A stretch of 8,589 nt of DNA from JBFWML01 sp050251635 (GCA_050251635.1 JBFWML010000063.1:1-8589), one strand, 5' to 3'. Numbered from the stretch's first letter, positions 1 through 7,245 are shown. The notes: a model not told the origin generated them from the letters alone. Numbers and translations are program-made.

Positions 1-526
1 CGCACCCTCTCTTTGCTGGAGAGCGAGCATATCGTGACCTCCATCTCCTTTGGCGTCAGCGGCAAAAAGTACGAATACGGCATGAAGCAGCACCACGGGG
101 ATTACCGCGTCGTTTTATTACGAACAGCGCGAAGCGGGCCGCACCTTGGCCCGCGCGCGCGAAATCGTGCAGCAGACCTGTTTGCGCCGGGATGAAACCA
201 AATTTTTGGCCCCCGAAGATCATTTCGGCTTTCTCTTTGCCCTGATGGAGCACCTGATCTTGCGGGGCGAAAACGATCTAGAAAGTGCGACCTTCGAAGA
301 GCTGATCAACCCCTTTGTGAACCCCTTTATTTCGGCGCTTCTTTGCCACCCCAAAACCGCCTTTTACAAATCCGCTGCGGCTTTATTGGAGCGGTTTACC
401 GGGTTTGAGCGGTTTTATCTGGAAATCGACGCGCCCGCCGTGCCGGTGCTTGCCCGCCACGATGTGCGCTGCGCCGGTGAGGATCGGCCCCGCAAAAAGG
501 GCGACGGTTCGGGCAAGCGCGCCTAG
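1..526 (+). CDS. TorD-family Fdh maturation chaperone, 5'-partial, apparent frameshift
   Basis: The gene enters the window from the left, so its start is not visible. From about 101 to the TAG at 524-526 frame 2 gives a convincing TorD/DmsD-type all-helical cytoplasmic chaperone: an ASFYYEQREAGRTL stretch, then EDHFGFLFALMEHLI (the D-H motif region of the family), then a C-terminal helix with FYKSAAALLERFTGFERFYLEI. Upstream of about 97 frame 2 is closed by a TGA near 35, while frame 1 is open and coding-like. The two parts join if one G of the GGGG at 97-100 is removed, so the copy here carries a +1 frameshift, either real or a sequencing error. The known family role is to bind Tat signal peptides and help insert molybdopterin before export. 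The inferred client is FdhA downstream. The C-terminal tail is basic and rich in Gly and Lys. The family call is good; which TorD subfamily it belongs to is not clear. Confidence 0.75.
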
Positions 527-540
527 GCGCGAAGCCCCCG

Positions 541-563
541 CAAAGGCGCCGATCGGCGCTTTG
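541..563 (+). other. Intercistronic hairpin between chaperone and Tat gene
   Basis: A perfect 14-base palindrome (GCGCCGA followed by TCGGCGC, 546-559) is flanked by CAAA (541-544) and TTTG (560-563), giving a stable stem with one bulged G at 545. No T-run follows, so it is not a standard Rho-independent terminator. A weaker GGGG/CCCC stem lies at 566-580, before the ribosome binding site at 594-602. It could stabilise or process the mRNA, giving different levels of chaperone and enzyme transcripts. That role is inference. Confidence 0.45.
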
Positions 564-607
564 ACGGGGTCTTCATCCCCAAAACCCTACCCAAAAGGAG
601 GTTTCCC

Positions 608-826
608 ATGGCACAAAGCGAAAACGAACGCCGGGAATTCCTGAAGCGTTCGGCAGTCGCCGGCGCGGTGGTGGCAGGGAGTGTCGGTTTTGTCGCCGTC
701 ACCACCCATGCCCACGCCCGCGGCGAAGCTTCCGGCAACGGCGTGGTCGTAGGACGCTCCAAAAAAACGGAGATCCTCTACCAAAAAACCCAGAACTGGG
801 AACAGTTCTATAAAACCGCACTCTAA
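608..826 (+). CDS. Small twin-arginine protein of formate dehydrogenase loci
   Basis: This 72-residue protein has a twin-arginine motif (RREFLK, residues 8-13), a hydrophobic Ala/Gly/Val-rich segment to about residue 32, and a short mature part ending in KTEILYQKTQNWEQFYKTAL. It matches the small family known as 'formate dehydrogenase region TAT target' (TIGR02811), which lies next to selenocysteine or Cys Fdh alpha subunits in proteobacteria. Its molecular role is not established; it may accompany FdhA during export or sit in the membrane with the complex. A strong ribosome binding site (AAAGGAGGT, 594-602) precedes the ATG by 5 bases. It lies 20 bases upstream of fdhA and is certainly in the same operon. 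There is no cofactor-binding motif and no Cys. Confidence 0.88.
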   Translation: MAQSENERREFLKRSAVAGAVVAGSVGFVAVTTHAHARGEASGNGVVVGRSKKTEILYQKTQNWEQFYKTAL

Positions 827-846
827 GAGGAAGGAGGTAAAACCGC

Positions 847-3642
847 ATGACACAAAGACCCGCAAATAAGCTCGGCAGACGAAGCTTTATGAAAATGGCG
901 GGGATGGCGGGGGCATTAGGCGCAACCGGCGCATTCGCAAGCGACGCAACCATGCGTCAGGCCAGCGCGCAGGAGCTTAAAGCCGCCCATCCCGGTTCCA
1001 AAACCGCAAAAACCATCTGCGCCGCCTGTTCGGTCGGTTGCGGCATTATTGCCGAAACCAAAAACGGCGTCTGGCTTCGCCAGGATGTAGCGCAGGATCA
1101 CCCCGTCAGCCTCGGCGGCCACTGCTGTAAAGGTGCTGATCAGATTGATTTAGCCCGCTCCAGCGCACGGCTGAAAACCCCCATGGAAAAGGTAAACGGC
1201 CAGTGGAAACGCATCTCCTGGGAGGACGCGATCAAAAAGATCGGCGCCAAACTCAAAGAGATCCGCGCCAAAAACGGCCCCGACGCCACCATGTTTTTGG
1301 GTTCGGCCAAGTTCAATAACGAACAGGCCTACTACTTCCGCAAATTCGCGGCGTTTTACGGCACCAACAACATAGACCACCAAGCTCGCATCTGACACAG
1401 CTCAACAGTCGCCGGTGTGGCGAATACATTTGGGTATGGGGCGATGACAAATCACCTTGGGGATGTTCAGAACGCAAAAGCGGTCATTATGTTTGGAGCC
1501 AACCCGGCGGTGAACCACCCCGTGGGTTTCCAGCACTTTTTAAAAGCCAAAGAGAAAAACAACGCGCAACTGATCGTGGTTGACCCGCGCTTTACCCGCA
1601 CGGCGGCCAAAGCCGATCAATACGTTCGCGTACGCTCCGGCACCGATATTCCCTTTATGTACGGGATGATCAACCTGATCGTCAAAAACGGCTGGCACGA
1701 CAAGAAATTCCTCGACGACCGCGTTTACGGTTTTGAGAAGGTTTTTGAAGAGGCCAAAGCCTGGACCCCCGAAAAGGTCGAGGACGTTACCGGCGTTCCG
1801 GCGGAAAAACTGATCCAGATCACCCGCCTGTATGCGCAGGCCAAACCCGGCTGCCTTGTGTGGACCATGGGCTTAACCCAGCATACGATCGGCACCAGCA
1901 ATACCCGCTTGGCTCCGATTTTGCAGATGATCTTGGGCAACATGGGCGTTGAAGGCGGCGGTTGTAACATTCTGCGCGGCCACGACAACGTTCAGGGCGC
2001 AACCGATCTGGGTTGTCTGTCCGACTCTCTGCCCGGTTATTACGGTCTGGCCGAAGGGGCTTGGAAGTACTTTGCCGACACCGTTTGGAACGTGGGTTTT
2101 GACACCATCAAAGCCGGCTTCAAAGAGGATATGATGAACAAGCCGGGCTTTACGCTGGCCCGCTGGTATCAGGGCGTCATTAAAGAAGACGCGATCCACA
2201 ACGGCGGCACCGATCTTAAGGCGCTGATCTGCTTGGGCAACGGCATCACCTCCACCTCGCAAACCCACAAGGTTAAGCAGGGTCTGGACGGTCTTGAACT
2301 GCTGGTTTTGGGCGATCCGTTTGTGAACGAAGCGGCGGTCCTGACCGACAAAAAAGACAACGTCTTTATTCTCCCCTGCGCCAGCCAGATGGAAACCTCC
2401 GGTTCCGTCACCGCAACCAACCGCTCCGTCCAGTGGCGCGACAAGGTGATTGATCCCGTGTTTGAAGCCAAGCCCGATCAGGAAGTGATGTTCGCGCTGG
2501 CTAAAGAGCTGGGTTTCTACGAAGGTTACGTCAAATCGCTGGGCGACGGCAAAGGCAACTTCAAGTGGCCCGAAGACGCGACCCGCGAAATTTCCAAGGC
2601 GATCAAGTCGATCGGCATGACCGGCCACACCCCTGAACGGTTGAAAAAACATCAGGAAAACTGGCATATGTTCGATTCTCTGACCCTTGAAGGTTTCGGC
2701 CCGATGAAGGGCGAATACTACGGTCTTCCGTGGCCCTGCTGGACCACCGAACACCCCGGCAGCCCGGTGCTGTACAACACCTCCAAACCGGTTTCCAAAG
2801 GCGGCATGGGTTTCCGTGTCAACTGGGGTCTGGAAAAAGACGGCGTAAGCCTTCTGGCCGGAAACGCGCCTGTGGGCACCCCCGGCGGCAAAGGCCATGC
2901 GCCCGTCACGGCGGAGAACGCCGAAGCGCTGGGTCTGAAACTGACCGACGCCGAAAAAGAGACGGTCAAGGGTAAATCCTGGGCCAACGATCACAGCGGC
3001 ATTCTGGTGCGCAAAGCGGTGGCGGCGGGTCTGACCCCCTACGGTAACGGCAAAGCGCGGGCGATCGTGTGGAACTTCCCCGATCACATTCCGTTGCACC
3101 GCGAACCGCTGCACTCCATCCGGCACGATCTGGCGCAGAAGTATCCGAGCTTTGAAGACAAGCCCAACTTCTTCCGCGTTGATACGCGTTATAAGTCGCT
3201 GCAGCTCTCTAAAGACTGGTCCAAAGAGTTCCCGATCAACCTCGTTACCGGCCGTCTGGTCACCCATAACGGCGCAGGTGTCGAAACCCGGGCGAGCAAG
3301 TATCTGAGCGAAATCAACGGCGAGATGTTTGTGGATATTCACCCCAATCTGGCCGCAAGCCTCGGCGTGCGCGACGGCGAAATGGTGTGGGTACACGGCC
3401 CCGACGGCGGCAAAATCAAAGTCAAGGCCAAGTACAGCTTTAGCGTAGATGAAAAGAGCGTCTTCTTGCCCTTCCACTTTATGGGCATGTTCCAAGGGGA
3501 GGATATTTCCCACAAGTATCCGGCGGGTACGAAGCCCTACGCCACCGGCGAAGCGGCGAACGTCGTAACCAACTACGGTTATGACATCATCACCCAGATC
3601 CCCGAAACCAAGGGCGGCCTCTGCCGCATCGAGAAAGCGTAA
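847..3642 (+). CDS. fdhA: Formate dehydrogenase alpha subunit, selenocysteine-containing
   Basis: This is the catalytic subunit of a periplasmic, membrane-bound formate dehydrogenase that oxidises formate to CO2 at a bis-molybdopterin-guanine-dinucleotide Mo or W centre. The reading frame runs from ATG 847 to TAA 3642 if the in-frame TGA at 1393-1395 is read as selenocysteine, giving about 931 residues, normal for this type. Residues 11-16 are the Tat motif RRSFMK, followed by a hydrophobic stretch. C58, C61, C65 and C94 (in the GHCCKG segment, with the conserved Lys next to it) bind the proximal [4Fe-4S] cluster. The residues around the TGA, DHQARI-Sec-H, followed by TFGYGAMTNH, match E. coli FdnG (NQARV-Sec-H, TFGRGAMTNH). 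The C-terminal part (from about residue 800) is the dinucleotide-binding domain, with LVTGRLVTHNGAGVETRAS. A strong AAGGAGG lies upstream of the start. fdhB begins 10 bases after the stop. A standard gene caller will split this gene in two. Confidence 0.96.
1393..1395 (+). other. UGA recoded as selenocysteine (Sec183 of FdhA)
   Basis: This TGA is in frame with both the 182-codon upstream and 748-codon downstream parts of fdhA. It sits exactly where E. coli FdnG and FdhF have their active-site Sec, and is followed by the conserved His codon (CAC). In the enzyme Sec ligates the metal. Decoding needs SelC tRNA, SelB, SelA and SelD, none of which is in this window, so they must be elsewhere in the genome. 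Confidence 0.95.
1396..1425 (+). promoter_or_regulatory. Bacterial SECIS element in fdhA mRNA
   Basis: Immediately after the TGA the mRNA can fold a short hairpin: TCGCC (1409-1413), loop GGTGT (1414-1418), GGCGA (1419-1423). There are 13 bases between the TGA and the stem. The E. coli fdhF SECIS has a similar layout, about 11 bases from UGA to an upper stem whose apical loop contains GGU, the part recognised by SelB. The sequence is also constrained by coding for a conserved protein segment, so its place and loop carry the evidence. I did not compute folding energy and do not see a clear bulged U like the one in the E. coli stem. Confidence 0.75.
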
Positions 3643-3652
3643 GGGGTAAGCC

Positions 3653-4246
3653 ATGGCAAGAATGAAATTTTATTGCGACGAAGCGCGCTGCTTCGACTGC
3701 AGCGGCTGCAGTGTCGCGTGTAAAGCCGCCCATGAGCTGCCCGTCGGCGTTAACCGCCGCCGGATCGTGACGATCAACGAGGGGATCGAAGGCAAGGAGG
3801 TCTCGGTTTCGGTGGCTTGTATGCACTGCACCGATGCCCCCTGCCAGCAGGTCTGCCCCACCGATTGTTTTTATATCCGCGAAGACGGCATCGTCCTTCA
3901 CGATAAAGAAAAGTGCATCGGCTGCGGTTACTGCCTCTACGCCTGCCCCTTCGGCGCGCCGCAGTTTCCCAAAGACGGGCCCTTTGGCACCAAAGGCAAG
4001 ATGGACAAATGCACCTTCTGCGCCGGCGGGCCGGAAGAGACTCACTCGGAAAAAGAGTTCCACATGTACGGTCAGAACCGCATCGCCGAAGGCAAGGTCC
4101 CGGCCTGCGCCGCGATGTGTTCGACCAAAGCGCTTCTCGCGGGCGACAGCGACGAAGTGTCCCAAATCTACGCCAAGCGGGTGATGAGCCGCGGCAAAGG
4201 CGTCGTAAAGTCGCCCTATGGTTGGGATAAGGCCTATGGCAAGTAA
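3653..4246 (+). CDS. fdhB: Formate dehydrogenase iron-sulfur (beta) subunit
   Basis: This 197-residue electron-transfer subunit carries electrons from FdhA to the cytochrome b. It has four ferredoxin-type Cys groups, enough for four [4Fe-4S] clusters: C13/16/19/23, C56/59/64/68, C88/91/94/98, and C120/123 paired with C152/156. That is the classical FdnH/FdhB layout. It has no Tat signal of its own, so it is expected to be exported together with FdhA by way of FdhA's signal. Unlike E. coli FdnH it ends without a C-terminal membrane helix, which is usual for the shorter (about 200 residue) subunits in this Fdh type, so membrane attachment must come from FdhC. The ATG is preceded by an AAGGGG-type ribosome site overlapping the fdhA stop. 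A second Met at residue 4 is a less likely start. Confidence 0.95.
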   Translation: MARMKFYCDEARCFDCSGCSVACKAAHELPVGVNRRRIVTINEGIEGKEVSVSVACMHCTDAPCQQVCPTDCFYIREDGIVLHDKEKCIGCGYCLYACPFGAPQFPKDGPFGTKGKMDKCTFCAGGPEETHSEKEFHMYGQNRIAEGKVPACAAMCSTKALLAGDSDEVSQIYAKRVMSRGKGVVKSPYGWDKAYGK

Positions 4247-5189
4247 CCAAACCTTCTTCCAGCGCAACCGGGCGTACCTCTATACGGCGCTGGGGCTGGG
4301 CGTCGTCGGCATACTCTTTGTGGGTGTGCTGATGATTATGGACTGGGGGTATTTGATTGCCTATACCCTCCAAGTCGTAACCGGCGGCGGGATCGCGGGG
4401 GTACTCACCCCGCCCGCCACCCATTACGAAGCGATGGTCAACGCCGCCTTCGGGCCGGCCTATACGTCCATTGCGCCGGAGATTATCCGGGCCAGTAACG
4501 AGCGTCAGCTCTTTATCTGGTATGTGTTTGTTGCGGAGATCGCTATCTTTGCGTGGATGTATGCCAAATACGGACGCAAAGCGGCGGTGATCACCAAGCC
4601 TGAGGATACGGTACAGGTCTTTACCCCCTTTCAGCGGGCGGTTATCTGGCTGAACGTAGCCATTATGGTGGTCTTGATCATCACCGGGTTTAATATCACC
4701 TGGGCGATGCGCAGCGAAGGCGGGGCGCTGCCCTATTTCCTGCGGGGCATGCATGAGGTCACGGGGCTGGTGTGGTTTCCCATCTGGCTTTTGGCTTCGA
4801 TCATGACCTTTAAGGACTCGCCCATCCTGCGGAAAAACAGCACCTTTGCGTTTTTCCTGCCGGGCGAACACAAACCGATGAAACGGGTGATCTGGTTTTT
4901 CTTCGTGGCCATGGGCGCGGGACTGCTCTTAAGCGGATTTTTGATCTGGCTGATGCACCCGAGCAGCATTACCCACGCGGAGGTTATCCAGTTTAAGCGG
5001 GCGCTGTTGTACCTGCACTTTGGGGCCAGCGTGCTGATTATGTTCTTTGTGTTGGACTTTGTTTACTCCGCCGCCGTTGCGGTTAAAGGTAATCTGGGTT
5101 ACCTTTGGAGCGGCAGGTTCCCCAGAGAGCATTTGGAGCAACTCGATCCTGAGGTGTTGGCGGATTTGAAGTCTGTCGGCAGAGCGTAA
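4236..5189 (+). CDS. fdhC: Formate dehydrogenase cytochrome b (gamma) subunit
   Basis: This integral membrane subunit passes electrons from FdhB through haem b to the quinone pool. From ATG 4236 it is 317 residues, with hydrophobic segments at about 14-36, 92-112, 133-155, 172-192, 217-240 and 258-282. The last four resemble the four-helix cytochrome b fold of FdnI. The first pair and the roughly 55-residue loop between them are the N-terminal extension seen in longer FdhC proteins. Candidate haem ligands include H173 (GMHEVTG) and H261 (YLHFGAS), with H212 and H241 nearby. An in-frame ATG at 4218 exists, but 4236 gives a better start, preceded by GGATAAGG and overlapping the fdhB stop by 11 bases, which implies coupled translation. 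A terminator follows directly. Confidence 0.93.
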   Translation: MASNQTFFQRNRAYLYTALGLGVVGILFVGVLMIMDWGYLIAYTLQVVTGGGIAGVLTPPATHYEAMVNAAFGPAYTSIAPEIIRASNERQLFIWYVFVAEIAIFAWMYAKYGRKAAVITKPEDTVQVFTPFQRAVIWLNVAIMVVLIITGFNITWAMRSEGGALPYFLRGMHEVTGLVWFPIWLLASIMTFKDSPILRKNSTFAFFLPGEHKPMKRVIWFFFVAMGAGLLLSGFLIWLMHPSSITHAEVIQFKRALLYLHFGASVLIMFFVLDFVYSAAVAVKGNLGYLWSGRFPREHLEQLDPEVLADLKSVGRA

Positions 5190-5196
5190 ATTTAGT

Positions 5197-5223
5197 GCCG
5201 CCGGAGCGATCCGGCGGCTTTTT
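5197..5223 (+). terminator. Rho-independent terminator after fdhC
   Basis: Perfect 8-bp GC-only stem: GCCGCCGG (5197-5204) pairs with CCGGCGGC (5211-5218) across the loop AGCGAT, followed directly by five Ts (5219-5223). It lies 8 bases after the fdhC stop codon and only 13 bases before the fdhD start, so it separates the structural genes from the maturation genes. Confidence 0.92.
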
Positions 5224-5236
5224 AGGATAAAGCGAT

Positions 5237-6016
5237 ATGGAATATTTGAAGAACGTTTGGATCGAGAAGGTTCACGGCGACGAGATTGATGCCGAAGAGG
5301 ATGTGGTGATTCTTGAAACCCGCGTTTCGATCTTTTTGAATGGACAAAAGGCGATTTCGACCATGTGCATTCCAAAGGATCAGGATGCCCACGCGATCGG
5401 GTTTTTGATGTCCGAAGGGGTGATCAAAAGCGTTGAGGATATTGAGAAGCTGGAACTGAAAGCCGACGGGCTGGAGGTGCATATCACAGCCCGGATCGAC
5501 GAAGAGAGCCTAAAACACCTCTATAAAGAAAAAACATTGGTTTCCGGTTGCGGCGGCGGCGTGACGGGCAACACCGCCGAAAATGTGCAGGTGCCCTTTA
5601 TCGACACCAAGCTGACCGTTACGCTGGATCATATCCGCGAAACCGTTGGCCGTTTTTACGACGAAAGTGAACTTTACCGCCTCACCGGCTGCGTTCACAA
5701 GGCGCTTCTTTCCTACGAAGACGGCACCACGGTGGAGTCGGAGGATATCGGCCGCCACAACGCCATCGACAAGGTTGCGGGCAAATCGCGGCTGAAGGGG
5801 TTGCCCGTGGAGCGGGCGATGCTGATCGTCAGCGGGCGGCTTTCCTCGGAAATGGTTATCAAAGCGGTGATGCACCGCATTCCGATCGTCATCTCCCGCA
5901 CGGCGCCGACCTTTTTGGGGGTGAAAACCGCACAGGAGCACGGCGTGACGCTGATTGGGTTTGCCAGAGGCCGCAAGATGAATCTCTACACCCACTCCGG
6001 GAGGATCAAGCCATGA
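5237..6016 (+). CDS. fdhD: Formate dehydrogenase accessory sulfurtransferase FdhD
   Basis: FdhD passes sulfur from a cysteine desulfurase (IscS in E. coli) to the molybdenum cofactor, which is needed for formate dehydrogenase activity. The 259 residues show the family hallmarks in order: SGCGGG (Cys105), TGCVHKA (150-156), EDIGRHNAIDKV (169-180), SGRLSSEMV (199-207), and SRTAPTFLGVKTAQEHGVTL followed by GFARGR near the C-terminus. At the sulfur-carrying site E. coli has a CxxC (CGVC). Here the second Cys is replaced by Gly, leaving a single Cys. A short AGGA (5224-5227) directly after the terminator T-run serves as ribosome site. The stop overlaps the next start as ATGA. With the terminator so close there is no room for a promoter between it and the ATG, so expression depends on readthrough or on a promoter inside the fdhC end. 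Confidence 0.96.
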   Translation: MEYLKNVWIEKVHGDEIDAEEDVVILETRVSIFLNGQKAISTMCIPKDQDAHAIGFLMSEGVIKSVEDIEKLELKADGLEVHITARIDEESLKHLYKEKTLVSGCGGGVTGNTAENVQVPFIDTKLTVTLDHIRETVGRFYDESELYRLTGCVHKALLSYEDGTTVESEDIGRHNAIDKVAGKSRLKGLPVERAMLIVSGRLSSEMVIKAVMHRIPIVISRTAPTFLGVKTAQEHGVTLIGFARGRKMNLYTHSGRIKP

Positions 6017-6567
6017 AACTCGAAGAAAAAATCTCCGCGTCGCTCAAAGAGGGGAGACTGCCCTGCGGCACGGCGTGGGCCATTGCCAAAGAGAGCGGCG
6101 AAAGCGTGCCGCAGGTGGGAAAAACCGCCGAAAAAATGGGGGTGCGCATTAGCGACTGTATGCTGGGGTGTTTTGGCGGCGAAAAACGCAAAAAAACGCC
6201 CGAGCCCGCGCCCATCATCCAAGGGCTTTCCCCTAGAGCCAAAGTATGGCTGGCGGACGAAGAGGGGGCGTTGGCCTTCGGTGAAGGCAAAATGAAACTG
6301 CTAGAGCTGATCGAAGCGCACGGATCGCTTAAAAGCGCCGCCGAAGCGATGGGGCTGGAGTACAAAAAAGCGTGGCTGCACCTGCAAGAGATGGAAAAGC
6401 GCCTCGGCGCGGGCGTGGTTGAACGCCACCGGGGCGGCAGCAGCGGCGGGGGATCGAGCCTAACCCCCCAAGCGCGGACTTTACTGGAACACTACCGCCG
6501 TTATCAGGAGGATGTGATCGCCTACGCCAATGCGCGGTTTAAACTTCATTTTGGAGGCGAGGGGTGA
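6013..6567 (+). CDS. ModE-like HTH regulator with Cys-containing N-terminal domain
   Basis: Residues about 92-170 match the N-terminal DNA-binding domain of ModE, the molybdate-responsive repressor: KMKLLELIEAHGSLKSAAEA, then GLEYKKAWLHLQEMEKRLG, a VVERHRGGSSGGGSSLT wing, and a following helix. The C-terminal molybdate-binding MOP/TOBE domains of E. coli ModE (about 260 residues) are missing; the protein ends at 184. Instead residues 1-55 form a separate small domain with C18, C49 and C53 (LPCGTAWAIA ... RISDCMLGCFG), joined by a basic Lys/Pro linker at 57-70. I recall similar small Cys domains in anaerobe regulators near Mo cofactor genes, but cannot name the family. It overlaps fdhD by 4 bases (ATGA), so the two are translationally coupled. 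Likely role: control of fdh or Mo-related genes in response to metal, redox or cofactor state; this is inference. Confidence 0.85.
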   Translation: MKLEEKISASLKEGRLPCGTAWAIAKESGESVPQVGKTAEKMGVRISDCMLGCFGGEKRKKTPEPAPIIQGLSPRAKVWLADEEGALAFGEGKMKLLELIEAHGSLKSAAEAMGLEYKKAWLHLQEMEKRLGAGVVERHRGGSSGGGSSLTPQARTLLEHYRRYQEDVIAYANARFKLHFGGEG

Positions 6568-7241
6568 TTCGTCTGGACTGGCAACACACCCAGACCCCGC
6601 CCGATTACGCCGCGATATTTGCGGGGATTACAGCGCCGATCGCCGTCTGTACACGCAGCAGTTATCCTTTGCGGGAGTTTTTAAAAGAGCGCGGCGGCGT
6701 GGTGATGGAGACGCTTTTTGTGCGGGGCGAACTGCAAAAGGGGGCTGCACAAACCTTGCTCGACCAAGGCTTTGTCCTGGCGGTGGAACCCTGCGAGGCA
6801 GACACCTTTTTTATCAACGATGTTGATTCGCTCAAGGCAATGGGCGGCGACCGGATTAAAACGATCGGCGCTCCGATCGGCCCCGTTTCGCCCCAAAAAC
6901 GGCAGCAGTTATTGGGCTTTTTCACAGAAGCGGGCATTTCGCCTTTCTTGGAGGGTGATCGCCCCGTTTTGGCAAACTCGCTTCTGATCCGCCTGCCCGG
7001 CGTACGCGCCCGCCAACTGGTCAACGCCCTCAAAATCGACGGCGTGGCGATCACCAACGGCGAAGGGTGCAGCCTGGGGCTGGGCGTGCCCTCCTTTGTG
7101 CTGCAAAACTACGGCTTTAACGACACCGAAGCCCGCGAAGCGATCAGCCTTTCGTGGGACCCGGCCTTAAGCGAAACCGATCTGCTCAGCGCTGCCAAAA
7201 AACTACTCTTTCGCTACCGGCAGGTGAAGCAACTAAGTTAA
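6564..7241 (+). CDS. Cysteine-desulfurase-like protein, C-terminal domain only, no clear PLP domain
   Basis: Residues about 136-222 resemble the C-terminal domain of NifS/IscS cysteine desulfurases: ANSLLIRLPGVRARQLVNAL, then VAITNGEGCSLGLGVPSFVL, then GFNDTEAREAISLSWDP and a terminal helix. Cys169 sits in the place of the persulfide-forming Cys (SGSACTS in IscS, followed by EPSYVL). IscS is about 400 residues; this protein is 225 and lacks a recognisable PLP-binding lysine segment (SxHKxxGPxG). Residues 1-135 resemble nothing I recognise; they include C29 and C77. It therefore cannot be expected to release sulfur from cysteine by itself, but could carry or accept a persulfide. The start is GTG at 6564, overlapping the previous stop as GTGA, with GGAGG at 6553-6557. 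Being last in the fdhD operon suggests a sulfur or selenium transfer role. A decayed enzyme is the main alternative, though the frame is intact and the codon use matches its neighbours. Confidence 0.75.
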   Translation: MIRLDWQHTQTPPDYAAIFAGITAPIAVCTRSSYPLREFLKERGGVVMETLFVRGELQKGAAQTLLDQGFVLAVEPCEADTFFINDVDSLKAMGGDRIKTIGAPIGPVSPQKRQQLLGFFTEAGISPFLEGDRPVLANSLLIRLPGVRARQLVNALKIDGVAITNGEGCSLGLGVPSFVLQNYGFNDTEAREAISLSWDPALSETDLLSAAKKLLFRYRQVKQLS

Positions 7242-7245
7242 CGGT

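Noticed and set aside
1393..1395. TGA as a true stop making fdhA a pseudogene or two genes
   Set aside because: Both sides are highly conserved, in the same frame, and the codon is at the known Sec site with a SECIS-like hairpin; there is no ribosome site for a separate downstream start.
1873..3654. Long open frame of 593 codons on the minus strand
   Set aside because: It is antisense to fdhA, has no recognisable protein motifs, and follows from the GC-rich codon pattern of the real gene.
4218..4235. Earlier in-frame ATG of fdhC at 4218
   Set aside because: It adds six non-family residues and lacks a good ribosome site; ATG 4236 has GGATAAGG in front and a normal N-terminus.
6660..6675. Possible Schiff-base lysine of a PLP enzyme in the desulfurase-like protein (K99 in IKTIGAPIGPV)
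   Set aside because: It only loosely recalls HKxxGPxG, lacks the preceding His, and lies about 70 residues before the Cys instead of about 120 as in IscS (encoded near 6858-6890).
6862..6880. Inverted repeat with 7-bp arms (CGATCGG and CCGATCG)
   Set aside because: It lies inside a coding region and comes from two similar codon pairs (ATC GGC); no T-run and no sign of function.
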